Below, in pieces: positions 8,682-19,200 of a stretch of DNA of 33,015 bases. The notes beneath the pieces were generated by a model. The model worked only from the letters and a program-made list of their open reading frames with translations, was not told the origin of the DNA and did not search any database. The DNA lies in contig NZ_SLYB01000029.1 in NCBI RefSeq assembly GCF_004340985.1, positions 1-33,015 on the forward strand. Direction: 5' to 3'. Source of the DNA: Cricetibacter osteomyelitidis (lineage in GTDB: Bacteria > Pseudomonadota > Gammaproteobacteria > Enterobacterales > Pasteurellaceae). Every line of letters begins with the position of its first letter. Within the stretch, counting starts at the first letter, position 1. Made by a program: the position numbers and the translations under genes.

Positions 8682-11162
8682 ATGACAGAAAATACAAATG
8701 AGAAAAAAACGCTGAGTGTTGTCCGTAAACCGAAAGCAAATATCAATCATGGTCCTGCGGTCAAAAAAGTGCGTACGGTCAGCCGAGATGCAATTAAACG
8801 TGCAGAAGCTTCCGAGCAACGTGCAGCGGAAGAGCAAGCGAAAGCACAACAAGAAGCTGCCCAAAAAGCGGCTGAATTAAAAGCGAAACAAGAAGCGGAA
8901 AAAGCAAAACTGGCAGCGGATGAAGCTAAGCAAGAAACAACTAAAGCCAAAGCAAAAAGTGCGGTCGTTTCTGAGAAAAATTCCACTAAAGACAGTGCGA
9001 AAGATAAACGTCGTGCGGAAGAAGCGGAATTACGTCGTAAAGCGGACGAATTAGCTCGTCAAAAAGCGGAAGAGCAAGCCCGTAAAGCGGCAGAAGACGC
9101 TAAACGTTTAGCTGAATCGGCATCTGAGCATGAGCATGACAACAGTTCTGACGATTATTCCGATTACAATTTAACTTCACGCTATGCACAAGAAGCGGAG
9201 AGCGATGAAGAGCGTCGTAATGAAGGGCGTGGTCGTGGCGGCAAACAAAAAGTAGCCAAAGCGAAGAAAGGTGATCGTGAAGATTCCCGTTCGAATAAAA
9301 ATGAACGTAGTGCGGATCGTCGTAACCAAAAAGATTTCAAAGGTAAAGGAAAAAATGCGAAAAAAGGTTCTGCACTTCAACAAGCCTTTACCAAACCGGC
9401 TCAAGCCGTAAACCGCGATGTGGTGATCGGTGAAACGATTACGATAAAAGAACTTGCGGATAAAATGGCGGTGAAAGCGACCGAAATTATCAAAACCATG
9501 ATGAAAATGGGCGAAATGGTGACCATTAACCAAGTGATCGACCAAGAAACCGCACAATTACTTGCGGAAGAAATGGGTCACAAAGTGGTGTTGCGTAAAG
9601 AAAATGAACTTGAAGAAGCGGTAATGAGTGACCGTGATACCGATGCGGAATTGGTACAACGTGCACCGGTTGTGACCATTATGGGACACGTTGACCACGG
9701 TAAAACCTCTTTACTTGACTATATTCGTAAAGCGAAAGTAGCGGCCGGAGAAGCAGGTGGTATTACCCAGCATATCGGTGCGTATCATGTTGAAACTAAT
9801 GGTAAAATGATTACCTTCTTAGATACACCGGGACATGCGGCCTTTACCTCCATGCGTGCACGTGGTGCGAAAGCCACGGATATTGTAGTGCTTGTGGTTG
9901 CAGCCGATGATGGCGTGATGCCGCAAACCATCGAAGCGATTCAACACGCAAAAGCCGCGGGCGTACCGATTGTGGTTGCAGTGAATAAAATCGATAAACC
10001 GGAAGCAAATCCGGAACGCGTAGAAACCGAATTGTTACAATATGAAGTGGTGGCAGAAAAATTCGGTGGCGATGTACAATTTGTGTATGTTTCTGCGAAA
10101 AAAGGTACAGGGGTTGACGAATTGCTTGATGCGATTTTATTACAATCCGAAGTGCTTGAATTAACCGCAGTGAAAGACGGTATGGCAAGCGGTGTGGTAA
10201 TCGAATCTTACTTAGATAAAGGTCGCGGTCCGGTGGCAACTATTTTGGTTCAGTCCGGTACGCTGAACAAAGGCGATATCGTGCTTTGTGGTTTTGAATA
10301 CGGTCGTGTGCGCGCAATGCGTGATGAAAACGGTAACGAAATCGAATCGGCCGGTCCATCGATTCCGGTAGAGGTTTTAGGGCTTTCAGGTGTACCGGCA
10401 GCCGGTGATGAAGCGACTGTTGTACGCGATGAGAAAAAAGCACGCGAAGTGGCATTGTATCGTCAAGGTAAATTCCGTGAAGTGAAATTGGCTCGCCAAC
10501 AAAAAGCGAAATTGGAAAATATGTTCAGCAACATGGAAGATGGCGATGTTGCGGCATTGAACGTGATTGTGAAAGCGGATGTTCAAGGTTCCGTGGAAGC
10601 TATTTGTCAATCATTAAGCGAACTTTCAACAGACGAAGTGAAAGTAACCGTAGTGGGTTCCGGCGTGGGCGGTATCACTGAAACCGATGCAACTTTAGCA
10701 GCTGCTTCCAATGCGATTATTCTCGGTTTTAACGTACGTGCCGATGCTTCGGCTCGCCGCGTGATTGAATCTGAAAATATTGATTTACGTTACTATTCAA
10801 TTATTTATGAATTATTAAATGAAATCAAAGCGGCAATGAGCGGTATGCTTGAACCTGAATTCAAACAAGAAATTATCGGTTTGGCGGAAGTGCGTGATGT
10901 GTTCCGTTCACCGAAATTCGGTGCAATCGCCGGTTGTATGGTAACGGAAGGTGTGATTAAACGTAACAACCCAATCCGTGTATTGCGTGATAACGTGGTG
11001 ATCTTTGAAGGCGAACTGGAATCACTCCGTCGCTTTAAAGATGACGTGAATGAAGTGCGTAATGGTATGGAATGCGGTATCGGCGTGAAAAACTATAACG
11101 ACGTCAAAGTCGGCGACCAAATTGAAGTCTTTGAAGTGGTTGAAGTGAAACGCAGCATCTAA
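8682..11162 (+). CDS. infB: Translation initiation factor IF-2
   Basis: GTPase that places initiator fMet-tRNA on the 30S ribosome, so it is functionally linked to the metY tRNA upstream. 826 residues. The first 200 or so are a charged Ala/Glu/Lys linker; the separate N1 domain of the enterobacterial alpha form appears absent. A second N-terminal domain ([16 protein letters not shown]) is at about 250-300. The G domain starts with GHVDHGKT at 335-342, then DTPGH, NKID and SAKKGTG. The C-terminal fMet-tRNA binding part ends [11 protein letters not shown]. An uptake-signal core falls in the linker at 8957-8965. Confidence 0.97.
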   Translation: MTENTNEKKTLSVVRKPKANINHGPAVKKVRTVSRDAIKRAEASEQRAAEEQAKAQQEAAQKAAELKAKQEAEKAKLAADEAKQETTKAKAKSAVVSEKNSTKDSAKDKRRAEEAELRRKADELARQKAEEQARKAAEDAKRLAESASEHEHDNSSDDYSDYNLTSRYAQEAESDEERRNEGRGRGGKQKVAKAKKGDREDSRSNKNERSADRRNQKDFKGKGKNAKKGSALQQAFTKPAQAVNRDVVIGETITIKELADKMAVKATEIIKTMMKMGEMVTINQVIDQETAQLLAEEMGHKVVLRKENELEEAVMSDRDTDAELVQRAPVVTIMGHVDHGKTSLLDYIRKAKVAAGEAGGITQHIGAYHVETNGKMITFLDTPGHAAFTSMRARGAKATDIVVLVVAADDGVMPQTIEAIQHAKAAGVPIVVAVNKIDKPEANPERVETELLQYEVVAEKFGGDVQFVYVSAKKGTGVDELLDAILLQSEVLELTAVKDGMASGVVIESYLDKGRGPVATILVQSGTLNKGDIVLCGFEYGRVRAMRDENGNEIESAGPSIPVEVLGLSGVPAAGDEATVVRDEKKAREVALYRQGKFREVKLARQQKAKLENMFSNMEDGDVAALNVIVKADVQGSVEAICQSLSELSTDEVKVTVVGSGVGGITETDATLAAASNAIILGFNVRADASARRVIESENIDLRYYSIIYELLNEIKAAMSGMLEPEFKQEIIGLAEVRDVFRSPKFGAIAGCMVTEGVIKRNNPIRVLRDNVVIFEGELESLRRFKDDVNEVRNGMECGIGVKNYNDVKVGDQIEVFEVVEVKRSI

Positions 11163-11206
11163 ATTGGGTGATATACCGCAGGTTTCATCCTCGGTTAAGT
11201 ATAGTT

Positions 11207-11232
11207 GGGCTACTTTGTAGCCCTAATTTTTT
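11207..11232 (+). terminator. Terminator after infB
   Basis: GGGCTAC and GTAGCCC form a 7-bp stem around TTT, followed by TAATTTTTT. It should end most transcription from metY-infB and separate it from rbfA-truB. Confidence 0.85.
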
Positions 11233-11250
11233 GAATGAAAAAACATCATT

Positions 11251-11279
11251 TACAGCCCTGTACCAACGTGTTGGCTGTA
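11251..11279 (+). other. Second hairpin between infB and rbfA
   Basis: TACAGCC pairs with GGCTGTA; an alternative inner stem is CCAAC/GTTGG. No T tract follows. It lies in the leader of rbfA and could be a structured 5' untranslated element or a remnant terminator. Confidence 0.4.
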
Positions 11280-11293
11280 CAACAAATAGCCCT

Positions 11294-11302
11294 AAGTGCG
11301 GT
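11294..11302 (+). repeat. DNA uptake signal core
   Basis: Exact AAGTGCGGT followed by AGAATTTTT, in the infB-rbfA spacer. Confidence 0.8.
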
Positions 11303-11375
11303 AGAATTTTTCAAATTTCTATATGACTTTATGGTAGAATTCGGTATCGCAAAATTAATTAAAAGAGAATAAAAA

Positions 11376-11774
11376 ATGGCAAGAGAATTTAAACGTTCCG
11401 ACCGCGTGGCACAAGAATTGAAAAAAGAAATCGCGGTGATTTTGCAACGTGAAGTGAAAGACCCGCGTATCGGGATGGTAACCGTATCCGACGTGGATTT
11501 ATCCGGCGATTTGGCTTATGCCAAAGTGTTTGTTACATTCCTGTTCGACAGTGATGAATTGGCTGTGCAAAATGGGATGAAAGCCTTGGAAAAGGCGGCA
11601 CCTTATATCCGTTCCTTAGTGGGTAAAGCAATGCGTTTACGTATTGTGCCGGAAATCAGATTTTTCTACGACAGTTCATTGATCGATGGTATGCGTATGT
11701 CCAATTTGGTGACGAATGTGATTCGCCGGGATGAAGCCCGTCACGTGGATGATGAAACCGCGGATAAGGAATAA
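11376..11774 (+). CDS. rbfA: Ribosome-binding factor A
   Basis: Binds the 16S rRNA central pseudoknot region during late 30S maturation and supports growth in the cold. 132 residues, KH-like fold. Family features are [19 protein letters not shown] at the start, [19 protein letters not shown], and [11 protein letters not shown] near the end. The start ATG has AGAG upstream (AAAAGAGAATAAAAA). It is separated from infB by 213 bases with a terminator, so it probably has its own promoter, which I cannot place. truB starts three bases after its stop. Confidence 0.95.
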   Translation: MAREFKRSDRVAQELKKEIAVILQREVKDPRIGMVTVSDVDLSGDLAYAKVFVTFLFDSDELAVQNGMKALEKAAPYIRSLVGKAMRLRIVPEIRFFYDSSLIDGMRMSNLVTNVIRRDEARHVDDETADKE

Positions 11775-11777
11775 TCA

Positions 11778-12701
11778 GTGTCAAAACCACGTAAACGCGG
11801 CCGCGATATTGACGGTGTGTTCCTACTGGATAAACCGCAAGGCATGAGCAGCAATGACATTATGCAAAAGGTCAAACGCTTGTTCCAAGCCAATAAAGCA
11901 GGACATACCGGTGCCTTAGATCCATTGGCAACAGGTATGTTGCCAATTTGTTTGGGCGAAGCCACTAAGTTTTCGCAATTTTTGCTGGATGCCGATAAAC
12001 GTTATCTCGTTACCGCAAAATTGGGTGAACGCACGGACACTTCTGATGCGGAAGGGCAAATTGTACAAACCAGAGCGGTGAATGTGAGCGAGCAAAAAAT
12101 TCTGCAAAGTCTACCGCACTTTCGCGGTGATTTAATGCAAGTGCCAACGATGTTTTCTGCTTTAAAACATCAAGGCAGGCCGTTATATGAATATGCCCGA
12201 GCAGGTATTACCGTAGAGCGGGAAGCTCGTCCCATTACCATTTTCGAGCTGAATTTTATTGAATATCAACCACCGTTCTTAACCCTTGATGTGCATTGTT
12301 CCAAAGGCACTTATATTCGCACCTTAGTGGATGATTTGGGCGAATATTTAGGTTGCGGTGCTCACGTCACCATGTTGCGACGCACGGCGGTATCCAGCTA
12401 TCCTACCGCTGCAATGATGACTTGGGAACAACTGCAACAGTTGGCAGAACAAGGTGATTTAAACCAATTAGATCAATTACTTTTGCCTACGGATACCGCC
12501 GTTTCCAAACTGCCGGCATTATTGTTGAATGATGAACAGGTTAAAGCTATCGGTTTTGGTCAGCGGGTAAGATTTGGCAATCCGCAACAACTTAACGGCT
12601 TGGTACGATTGTTTAACAGCGATCAATCCTTGTTTTTAGGCGTGGCGGAAGTGGATAATAATAATGTCATCCGCCCGCAGCGGTTAGTGGTGCAACATTA
12701 A
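11778..12701 (+). CDS. truB: tRNA pseudouridine(55) synthase TruB
   Basis: Converts U55 in the T-loop of tRNAs to pseudouridine. 307 residues, with the catalytic Asp48 in [14 protein letters not shown] and the start motif [15 protein letters not shown]. The start is GTG, three bases after the rbfA stop, so translation is coupled. The C-terminal PUA-like region ends [10 protein letters not shown]. It contains an inverted uptake-signal core at 12113-12121. The order rbfA-truB downstream of infB is conserved in gammaproteobacteria; rpsO and pnp, usual next genes, are absent here and rlmL follows instead in convergent orientation. Confidence 0.96.
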   Translation: MSKPRKRGRDIDGVFLLDKPQGMSSNDIMQKVKRLFQANKAGHTGALDPLATGMLPICLGEATKFSQFLLDADKRYLVTAKLGERTDTSDAEGQIVQTRAVNVSEQKILQSLPHFRGDLMQVPTMFSALKHQGRPLYEYARAGITVEREARPITIFELNFIEYQPPFLTLDVHCSKGTYIRTLVDDLGEYLGCGAHVTMLRRTAVSSYPTAAMMTWEQLQQLAEQGDLNQLDQLLLPTDTAVSKLPALLLNDEQVKAIGFGQRVRFGNPQQLNGLVRLFNSDQSLFLGVAEVDNNNVIRPQRLVVQH

Positions 12702-12707
12702 TCACAT

Positions 12708-12741
12708 AAAAAATGGTGCGATATAACCCGCACCATTTTTT
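12708..12741. terminator. Bidirectional terminator between truB and rlmL
   Basis: A 13-bp perfect stem, AAAAAATGGTGCG against CGCACCATTTTTT, with an 8-base loop. It has A runs on one side and T runs on the other, so it serves both convergent genes. Confidence 0.9.
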
Positions 12742-12743
12742 GT

Positions 12744-14912
12744 TTAAGCCGTAATCACCCAACAGTTATGAATCTGCTTATTACGTTCAAAATCTAACGG
12801 CAGGGTTTTAGCGGAAATTTCCACCGCACTTAAACCCAGTTGTTGCAAACCATCGAAATCCATTTTGAAGCCCCGTTTATTGTTTGAGAATACAATAGTG
12901 CCGTTTGGTCGCAAAATCCGTTTTAAATTGGTCATTAATTTAATATGATCCCGCTGCACATCCCAGCTTTCATCCATCCGTTTTGAATTGGAAAATGTCG
13001 GTGGATCCACAAAAATCAAATCAAAAGTGCGGTCGCATTTTTCCAGCCATTGCAGGCAATCCGCTTGGATTAAGCGGTGTTTTTTCTCATCATCACAATC
13101 ATTTAAAATCAGATTTTGTTCTGCCCAGTTTAAATAGGTGTTAGACATATCCACCGTAGTGCTGGACTTCGCTCCGCCTAATACGGCGTGCACAGTAGCA
13201 GAACCGGTGTAGGCAAACAGATTTAAGAAATCCTTGCCTTTCGCCATTTCACCCAACATTTTGCGGGTTAAACGGTGATCCAAGAATAAGCCTGTGTCCA
13301 AATAATCCGTTAAATTCACCCACAATTTTGCCCCGTATTCAGTGACATAAAAATAATCCCCTTTATTGGCTAATTTTTCATATTGGTTTGTGCCTTTTTG
13401 TTTTTGACGGACTTTAAGCACTAATTTATTGGTTTCCACGGCGGTCACTGCAAGGGTGACTGTGACTGCATCCAACAAACGCTGTCTGGCTTTGGTTTCA
13501 TCAATATTTTTCGGGGCTGCATATTCTTGGACCACAATATGATCGCCATACCGATCTACCGCTAAATTATAATCCGGTAAATCCGCATCATATAAACGAT
13601 AGGCATTTAAACCTTGCTGATTTGCCCATTTTTCGATTTTCTTGATGTTTTTCTGTAAGCGATTGGCAAAATCTTGTGCTACGTTGGTTTCTGTAGAAAT
13701 TTTTAAATTTTCTACCGCACTTTTATTACCATTCTGAGTTTCTGCTTGAGCAAAAGTGCGGTGAGAAATATGATAATTTTTCTGCACACAGTCTAACGGA
13801 CCGTTTTTGGCTTTAAATTGACGATGAGAACGCAAACGTAAGCAATCGAGCAATGCCGGTTCACCGCTGAATACAGACACATTCCAATCGGCAAATTGTT
13901 CTTTCAAGCGATTTCCGAACACCGAATATAACGCAATTAATGCCGGCGTTGTGCCTAAACGTTCGCCATAAGGTGGGTTACAAATCACCGTACCGCATTC
14001 ATTGCTTTCCGAATCCAGCGGATTTTTCAGCGCAGCCACATCCCCTTGTTTAAATTTAACCAAATGTGCCACGCCGGCATTTTGTGCATTTTTTTGCGCT
14101 TTTTGTAAGACGCGATGATCAAGATCATAACCGTAAAAATGCGGCTGCGGATTGTGCTGTAACTGTGCTTCGGCGAGTTCAACGGCAGCCGATTTCACTT
14201 TATTCCAAGCTTCTTGATTGTGTCCTAACCAATGATCGAATCCCCAATGCAAGCGATGTAATTGCGGCGCGATTTTGGCTTCCATTTGAGCCGCTTCAAT
14301 GAGCAATGTACCGGAACCACACATCGGGTCAACCAACGGCGTGCCGAATTGCCAACCGGAACGCAGCACAATAGCCGCTGCTAAGGTTTCCCGCAAGGGG
14401 GCTTTGCCCGCCTCCTCGCGATAACCGCGTAAATGTAGGGCATCGCCACTTAAATCTAAAGACACCACTAATTCATCGCGATTTAAATAGGCGTGAATAC
14501 GCACATCAGGATAATCTTTATCCACTGCCGGACGGGCTTTGCCGCTGCGTTCAAAGTAATCCACAATGCCGTCTTTCACTCGCATTGCACCGAATTGAGT
14601 GTGGCGAATTTCTTGGTTCGTGCCGTTAAAATCCACGAAAAAGTTGGATTTTTCACTAAAAATTGCCGACCAATTATAGTTTGTAATCATCGAATATAAA
14701 TCTAAATCGCTGTAAATTTTGGTGGTGATTAAAGGGAATAAAATACGCGAAGCCAAACGTGACCAAAGTAACGTTTGATATTGGGTTTCATCGTTTGCTT
14801 GAAAATGCACACCGCCTTGGGTGATTTTACATTCAGTCGCACCGAGTTCGGTAAGTTCGACTTTTAACAGTTCCTCAAAACCGCGGGCAGTGGTGGCAAA
14901 AAGTTGTTTCAT
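12744..14912 (-). CDS. rlmL: Bifunctional 23S rRNA methyltransferase RlmKL
   Basis: Makes two guanine modifications in 23S rRNA: N2-methylation of G2445 by the N-terminal half and N7-methylation of G2069 by the C-terminal half (E. coli numbering). 722 residues, slightly longer than the roughly 700 of E. coli. A THUMP RNA-binding domain covers about 45-155. The RlmL SAM motif DPMCGSGT is at 195-202 and the catalytic NPPY at 312-315. A linker of about 390-430 is rich in polar residues. The RlmK half has SAM motif [11 protein letters not shown] from 562 and DPPTFSNS from 636. Uptake-signal cores fall inside at 12833-12841, 13025-13033, 13714-13722 and 13754-13762, an unusually dense set. Confidence 0.96.
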   Translation of the reverse strand: MKQLFATTARGFEELLKVELTELGATECKITQGGVHFQANDETQYQTLLWSRLASRILFPLITTKIYSDLDLYSMITNYNWSAIFSEKSNFFVDFNGTNQEIRHTQFGAMRVKDGIVDYFERSGKARPAVDKDYPDVRIHAYLNRDELVVSLDLSGDALHLRGYREEAGKAPLRETLAAAIVLRSGWQFGTPLVDPMCGSGTLLIEAAQMEAKIAPQLHRLHWGFDHWLGHNQEAWNKVKSAAVELAEAQLQHNPQPHFYGYDLDHRVLQKAQKNAQNAGVAHLVKFKQGDVAALKNPLDSESNECGTVICNPPYGERLGTTPALIALYSVFGNRLKEQFADWNVSVFSGEPALLDCLRLRSHRQFKAKNGPLDCVQKNYHISHRTFAQAETQNGNKSAVENLKISTETNVAQDFANRLQKNIKKIEKWANQQGLNAYRLYDADLPDYNLAVDRYGDHIVVQEYAAPKNIDETKARQRLLDAVTVTLAVTAVETNKLVLKVRQKQKGTNQYEKLANKGDYFYVTEYGAKLWVNLTDYLDTGLFLDHRLTRKMLGEMAKGKDFLNLFAYTGSATVHAVLGGAKSSTTVDMSNTYLNWAEQNLILNDCDDEKKHRLIQADCLQWLEKCDRTFDLIFVDPPTFSNSKRMDESWDVQRDHIKLMTNLKRILRPNGTIVFSNNKRGFKMDFDGLQQLGLSAVEISAKTLPLDFERNKQIHNCWVITA

Positions 14913-15290
14913 AGTGTTTCTCTATTAATAATTTTTTGCAGATTATAACAAAAAAGTGCGGTGAGTTTTTGAGAAATTTTTATGGTTACAAACTAGCCGG
15001 TAAAACAACTTGTTTTCAGTTGATTAACACTTAATTAACATTTTGATTTTAAATGTATTTATAAATGTAAAGTATTGTAAATGCACTCTATTCAGTGTGT
15101 TTTTTATTCTAAAATCTCGTTGGGGAGATAAGAGGTCTAATGAGTTAGAGTCTTTCTCTGAATTTTTTGAACATGTAGTAGTAATAATAAAGATTGAAGC
15201 ATTAAATATTCGTTTTTTATTTCGTGATAAGCGTTTTTGTTACTGCATTTTATTTTTCCAATTTAACATAACCAAATAGTGGAGATAACA
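14913..15290. other. AT-rich spacer between rlmL and adhesin cassette 1
   Basis: A 378-base divergent spacer. It has an exact uptake-signal core at 14954-14962, then very AT-rich sequence (15030-15110) that probably contains the cassette 1 promoter, though no convincing -35/-10 pair stands out. It lacks the heptamer repeats and the leader hairpins found upstream of cassettes 2 and 3, so cassette 1 is probably regulated differently. A 78-codon frame here looks non-coding. Confidence 0.6.
14954..14962 (+). repeat. DNA uptake signal core
   Basis: Exact AAGTGCGGT followed by GAGTTTTT. It is the last uptake signal I see for almost 10 kb, since none occurs in cassette 1. Confidence 0.8.
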
Positions 15291-16193
15291 ATGAAAAAAG
15301 CCTTGTTGGTTGTTTCAGTTGCATTGGCTTTAAGTGCTTGTTCCTCGCCTCGCGGAGAAAATCAAGCACTTGAAAAATGGCAGAATTACGGGAAACCGAC
15401 TATATCAACTTCTGAGCTGGCTGAAAATCAGACATTAGCAGTATTTTATCGTAAAGATGACATTGCAAGTTCAGAAGCGGTAGATGTGTTTATTAATGGT
15501 GATTATCAGGCATCACTGGTTCCTAACAGCGTTACTTCAATAGCCGTTTGTGCGGCAAAACAATTATTTACCGGTTCATTTAATAAACAGAATACTTTTG
15601 GTAATCGTGTCAAAGGTGCTACTCATATTTTGCCGGTAAATGAAATTGCCTATATTAGAGTATCCCTAGCTCGCGATGGTAATTTTATGTTTACGCGAGT
15701 GGAAGAACAACAAGCAAAACAAGAGATGATTAATTTCCCACAGGCTGCACAAACGATTTCTCGTGTATCGGAAAGTAAATGCGGTACGCCGGTACTTTCT
15801 AATTTTGAGCTTTCTGCGAATGCGTTATTTCCATTAAATGGTTCATCATACAATTCGATTTTACCTTACGGCAAAGACAAAATTAATGATTTGGCTCAGC
15901 ATCTAAAAACATTACCTCAAGAAAAAATTAGCGATGTTCAAATTCAAGTGAGTGGTTATACGGATTCATTCGGCTCGGAGCAATACAATTTAAAATTATC
16001 ACAAAAACGGGCTGATACGGTAAAAGAGGCGTTGGTTAGAGCCGGTGTCACGTTACCAATGACTGCTGTCGGCTATGGTGAGAAAGATTTAGCTATTAGT
16101 AACTGCTCTACATTACATAAAACTAAAAAAGCAATTATCGAATGTAATGCCCCGAATCGTCGTGTAGATGTGACAGTTTACGGTAAGAAATAA
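15291..16193 (+). CDS. OmpA-domain lipoprotein of adhesin cassette 1
   Basis: Outer-membrane lipoprotein, 300 residues. The ATG at 15291 is chosen over a GTG 12 bases upstream because GGAG sits six bases before it and the signal MKKALLVVSVALALSAC follows directly (lipobox LSAC, Cys17). Residues 20-180 form an unassigned N-terminal domain (LEKWQNYGKPTIS, LAVFYRKDDI, VFINGDYQASLVP). The OmpA-like peptidoglycan-binding domain covers about 180-300. It keeps both residues expected to hold diaminopimelate, Asp225 in SGYTD and Arg240 in LSQKRA, 15 apart as in known family members. The adhesin begins 30 bases later, so the two are probably co-expressed. I infer a role in anchoring or exporting that adhesin; a general envelope role is the alternative. 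Confidence 0.85.
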   Translation: MKKALLVVSVALALSACSSPRGENQALEKWQNYGKPTISTSELAENQTLAVFYRKDDIASSEAVDVFINGDYQASLVPNSVTSIAVCAAKQLFTGSFNKQNTFGNRVKGATHILPVNEIAYIRVSLARDGNFMFTRVEEQQAKQEMINFPQAAQTISRVSESKCGTPVLSNFELSANALFPLNGSSYNSILPYGKDKINDLAQHLKTLPQEKISDVQIQVSGYTDSFGSEQYNLKLSQKRADTVKEALVRAGVTLPMTAVGYGEKDLAISNCSTLHKTKKAIIECNAPNRRVDVTVYGKK

Positions 16194-16223
16194 ATTTAGA
16201 GTTTTATAAGGATTATTATTTAT

Positions 16224-19200
16224 ATGACAGCAACAGTAAAGATACTTGATGCGAAGAAAGAGATTGGAAATCATCAGGTTGTTAAAGGTCAAACTTTGGT
16301 ACTTGATGCACAGGAACAAGTAAATTATCAGTTAATTGATGATAAAACAGGACGTGGTCCGCAGAATATTATTGCCAAACGTGTCGGCAATGATCTTCAA
16401 ATAATGTTAGAAGATGGTGATCTAAATCCTGATATTGTTATCCAAGGCTATTATCCCGATGGCGATAAACAAAAAGTAAATAGCGTGCTTATCGGTGAAG
16501 CTGAGAATGGCAAAATTTATGCTTATGTGCCGAAATCAGGTGAAACTGATGATGCGGTGAGTATGTTGGATGAGTCTGAACAGGCGGGGCAAGCGCTTGG
16601 CGGTGAAGAAATTGTCGACGGTTTATGGATTTATTTACCTTGGTGGTTATTAGGGTTAGGTTTAGTTGGTGCGGGTGTTGCATTGATTGATCGTGATTCT
16701 GACAATGATTCAGCGCCGGTATTAAATGGTGCGATCGATGTTCAGACCGAATTAACTAAAGGCAGCTCTGTTGCAAAAGTAACGGGTACTACAACTAATG
16801 TTGCCGAAGGTTCTGTTGTAACTATTACATTGACTGATAGTGATGATAAAACCGTTACGGCAACAACGACTGTTGCTTCGAATGGTAATTATAGTACCGA
16901 TGTTGATATTTCTTCATTAAAAGACGGTCAGATTACTACAGATTCAAAAACGACGGATAAAGCGGGTAAGACTGTAACGGATCAAGATACTGATAGCTTG
17001 GATGCTATTGATGGTAATACAGATAGCCGTGTGACGAGCGACGATACCAATGACACGATTACCATTGTAGGTTCAACCACAGATGTGGATGATGGTGCGA
17101 CCGTGACAGTGACAATTATCGACAAAGACGGTGATACGCAAACGGCGACGGCGACCGTGGATTCAAACGGTAATTATACGGTTGAAGTGACTGTGGCGAC
17201 AGACATTACCGATGGCAACATCACGGTGGAAACAGAAGTGGTAGATAACAACGGTTCAACCATTAAAGACACCGATACCACAACGTTAGATAACACCAGC
17301 AGTTCGGTCGATACCCAAGTTACCTCCGATGCGGATAAGGATACCATTACGATTACCGGCTCAACTACCGATGTAGAAAGTGGTGCGACCGTAACCGTAA
17401 CGATCACAGACCATGACGGTGATAAGCAAACGGCGACGGCGACTGTGGACTCAAACGGTCACTATACGGTTGAAGTGACCGCTGCAACAGACATTACCGA
17501 TGGCGACATCACGGTGGAAACAGAAGTAGTAGATAATAATGGTTCAACCATTAAAGACACCGATACCATGACGTTGGATAACACCAGCAGCTCAGTAGAT
17601 AGCAAAGTGACATCGGGTGCGGACAACGACACTATTACCATCATTGGTTCAACCACTGATGTAGAAAACGGTACGACTATAACCGTAACGCTTACTGACA
17701 AAGATGGTGACACAGTCACTGCGACGGCGGCAGTGGATTCGAACGGTAACTATACGATTGAAGTGAGTGCGGCGACAGATCTTACCGATGGCAACATCAC
17801 GGTAGAAACAGAGGTGGTAGATAACAACGGTTCGATTATCAAAGATACCGATACGGGTACGTTAGATAACATCAGCGGTTCGGTAGATAGCAATGTGACG
17901 AGTGATGATACCAATGACACGATCACTATTGTGGGTTCAACCACCGATGTAGAGAACGGTGCGACCGTAACCGTAACGATTACAGACCACGACGGTGATA
18001 AGCAAACGGCGACGGCAACCGTGGATTCAAACGGTAACTATACGGTTGAAGTGACTGCCGCGACAGACATTACCGATGGCAATATTACGGTGGAAACGGA
18101 AGTAGTAGATAACAATGGTTCAACCATTAAAGACACCGAAACCACGACGTTAGATAACACCAGCAGTTCGGTCGATACCCAAGTTACCTCCGATGCGGAT
18201 AAGGACACCATTACGATTACCGGCTCAACTACCGATGTAGATAAAGGTGCGACCGTAACCGTAACGATCACCGACAGCGATGGCGGCGACACAGTCACTG
18301 CGACAGCGACCGTAGATGAAAACGGCAACTATACGGTTGAAGTAACCACTACGAGCAGTATTAGTGATGGCGATATCACCGTAGAAACAGAAGTGGTGGA
18401 TAACAACGGTTCGACCATTAAAGACACTGATACGACCACGTTAGATAACATCAGCAGCTCAGTAGATAGCCAAGTAACGTCGAATGCGGGCAACGACACT
18501 ATTACTATCATTGGTTCAACCACCGATGTAGAAAATGGCACGACTATAACCGTAACGCTTACTGACAAAGATGGCGAAACAGTCACCGCGACGGCGGCAG
18601 TGGATTCGAACGGTAACTATACAATTGAAGTGAGTGCGGCGACAGATCTTACCGATGGCAACATCACGGTAGAAACAGAAGTGCGAGATAACAACGGTTC
18701 GATTATCAAAGATACCGATACGGGCACGTTAGATAACATCAGTGGTTCGGTAGATAGTAGTGTGACAAGCGACAGTGCTAATGACACGATCACCATCGTA
18801 GGTTCAACCACAGATGTGGATGACGGTGCGACCGTGACAGTGACAATTACCGATAAAGACGGCGATACGCAAACGGCGACGACAACTGTAGACTCAGACG
18901 GTCACTATACGGTTGAAGTGACTGTTGCGACAGACATTACCGATGGCAATATTACGGTAGAAACAGAGGTAGTAGATAACAATGGTTCAACCATTAAAGA
19001 TACCGAAACCACTACGTTAGATAACACCAGCAGCTCAGTAGATATCCAAGTTACCTCTGATGCAGGTAATGATACGATTACTATCGTGGGTTCAACCACC
19101 GATGTAGAAAATGGTGCGACCGTAACTGTAACGATCACCGACAAAGACGGTGATATGGTAACGGCGACAGCGACAGTAGATAGCAATGGTAATTACACTA

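Noticed and set aside
15043-15279. A 78-codon frame upstream of lipoprotein 1
   Set aside because: Phe/Lys-rich AT-driven composition, no ribosome site and no recognisable domain; it lies where the cassette promoter should be.
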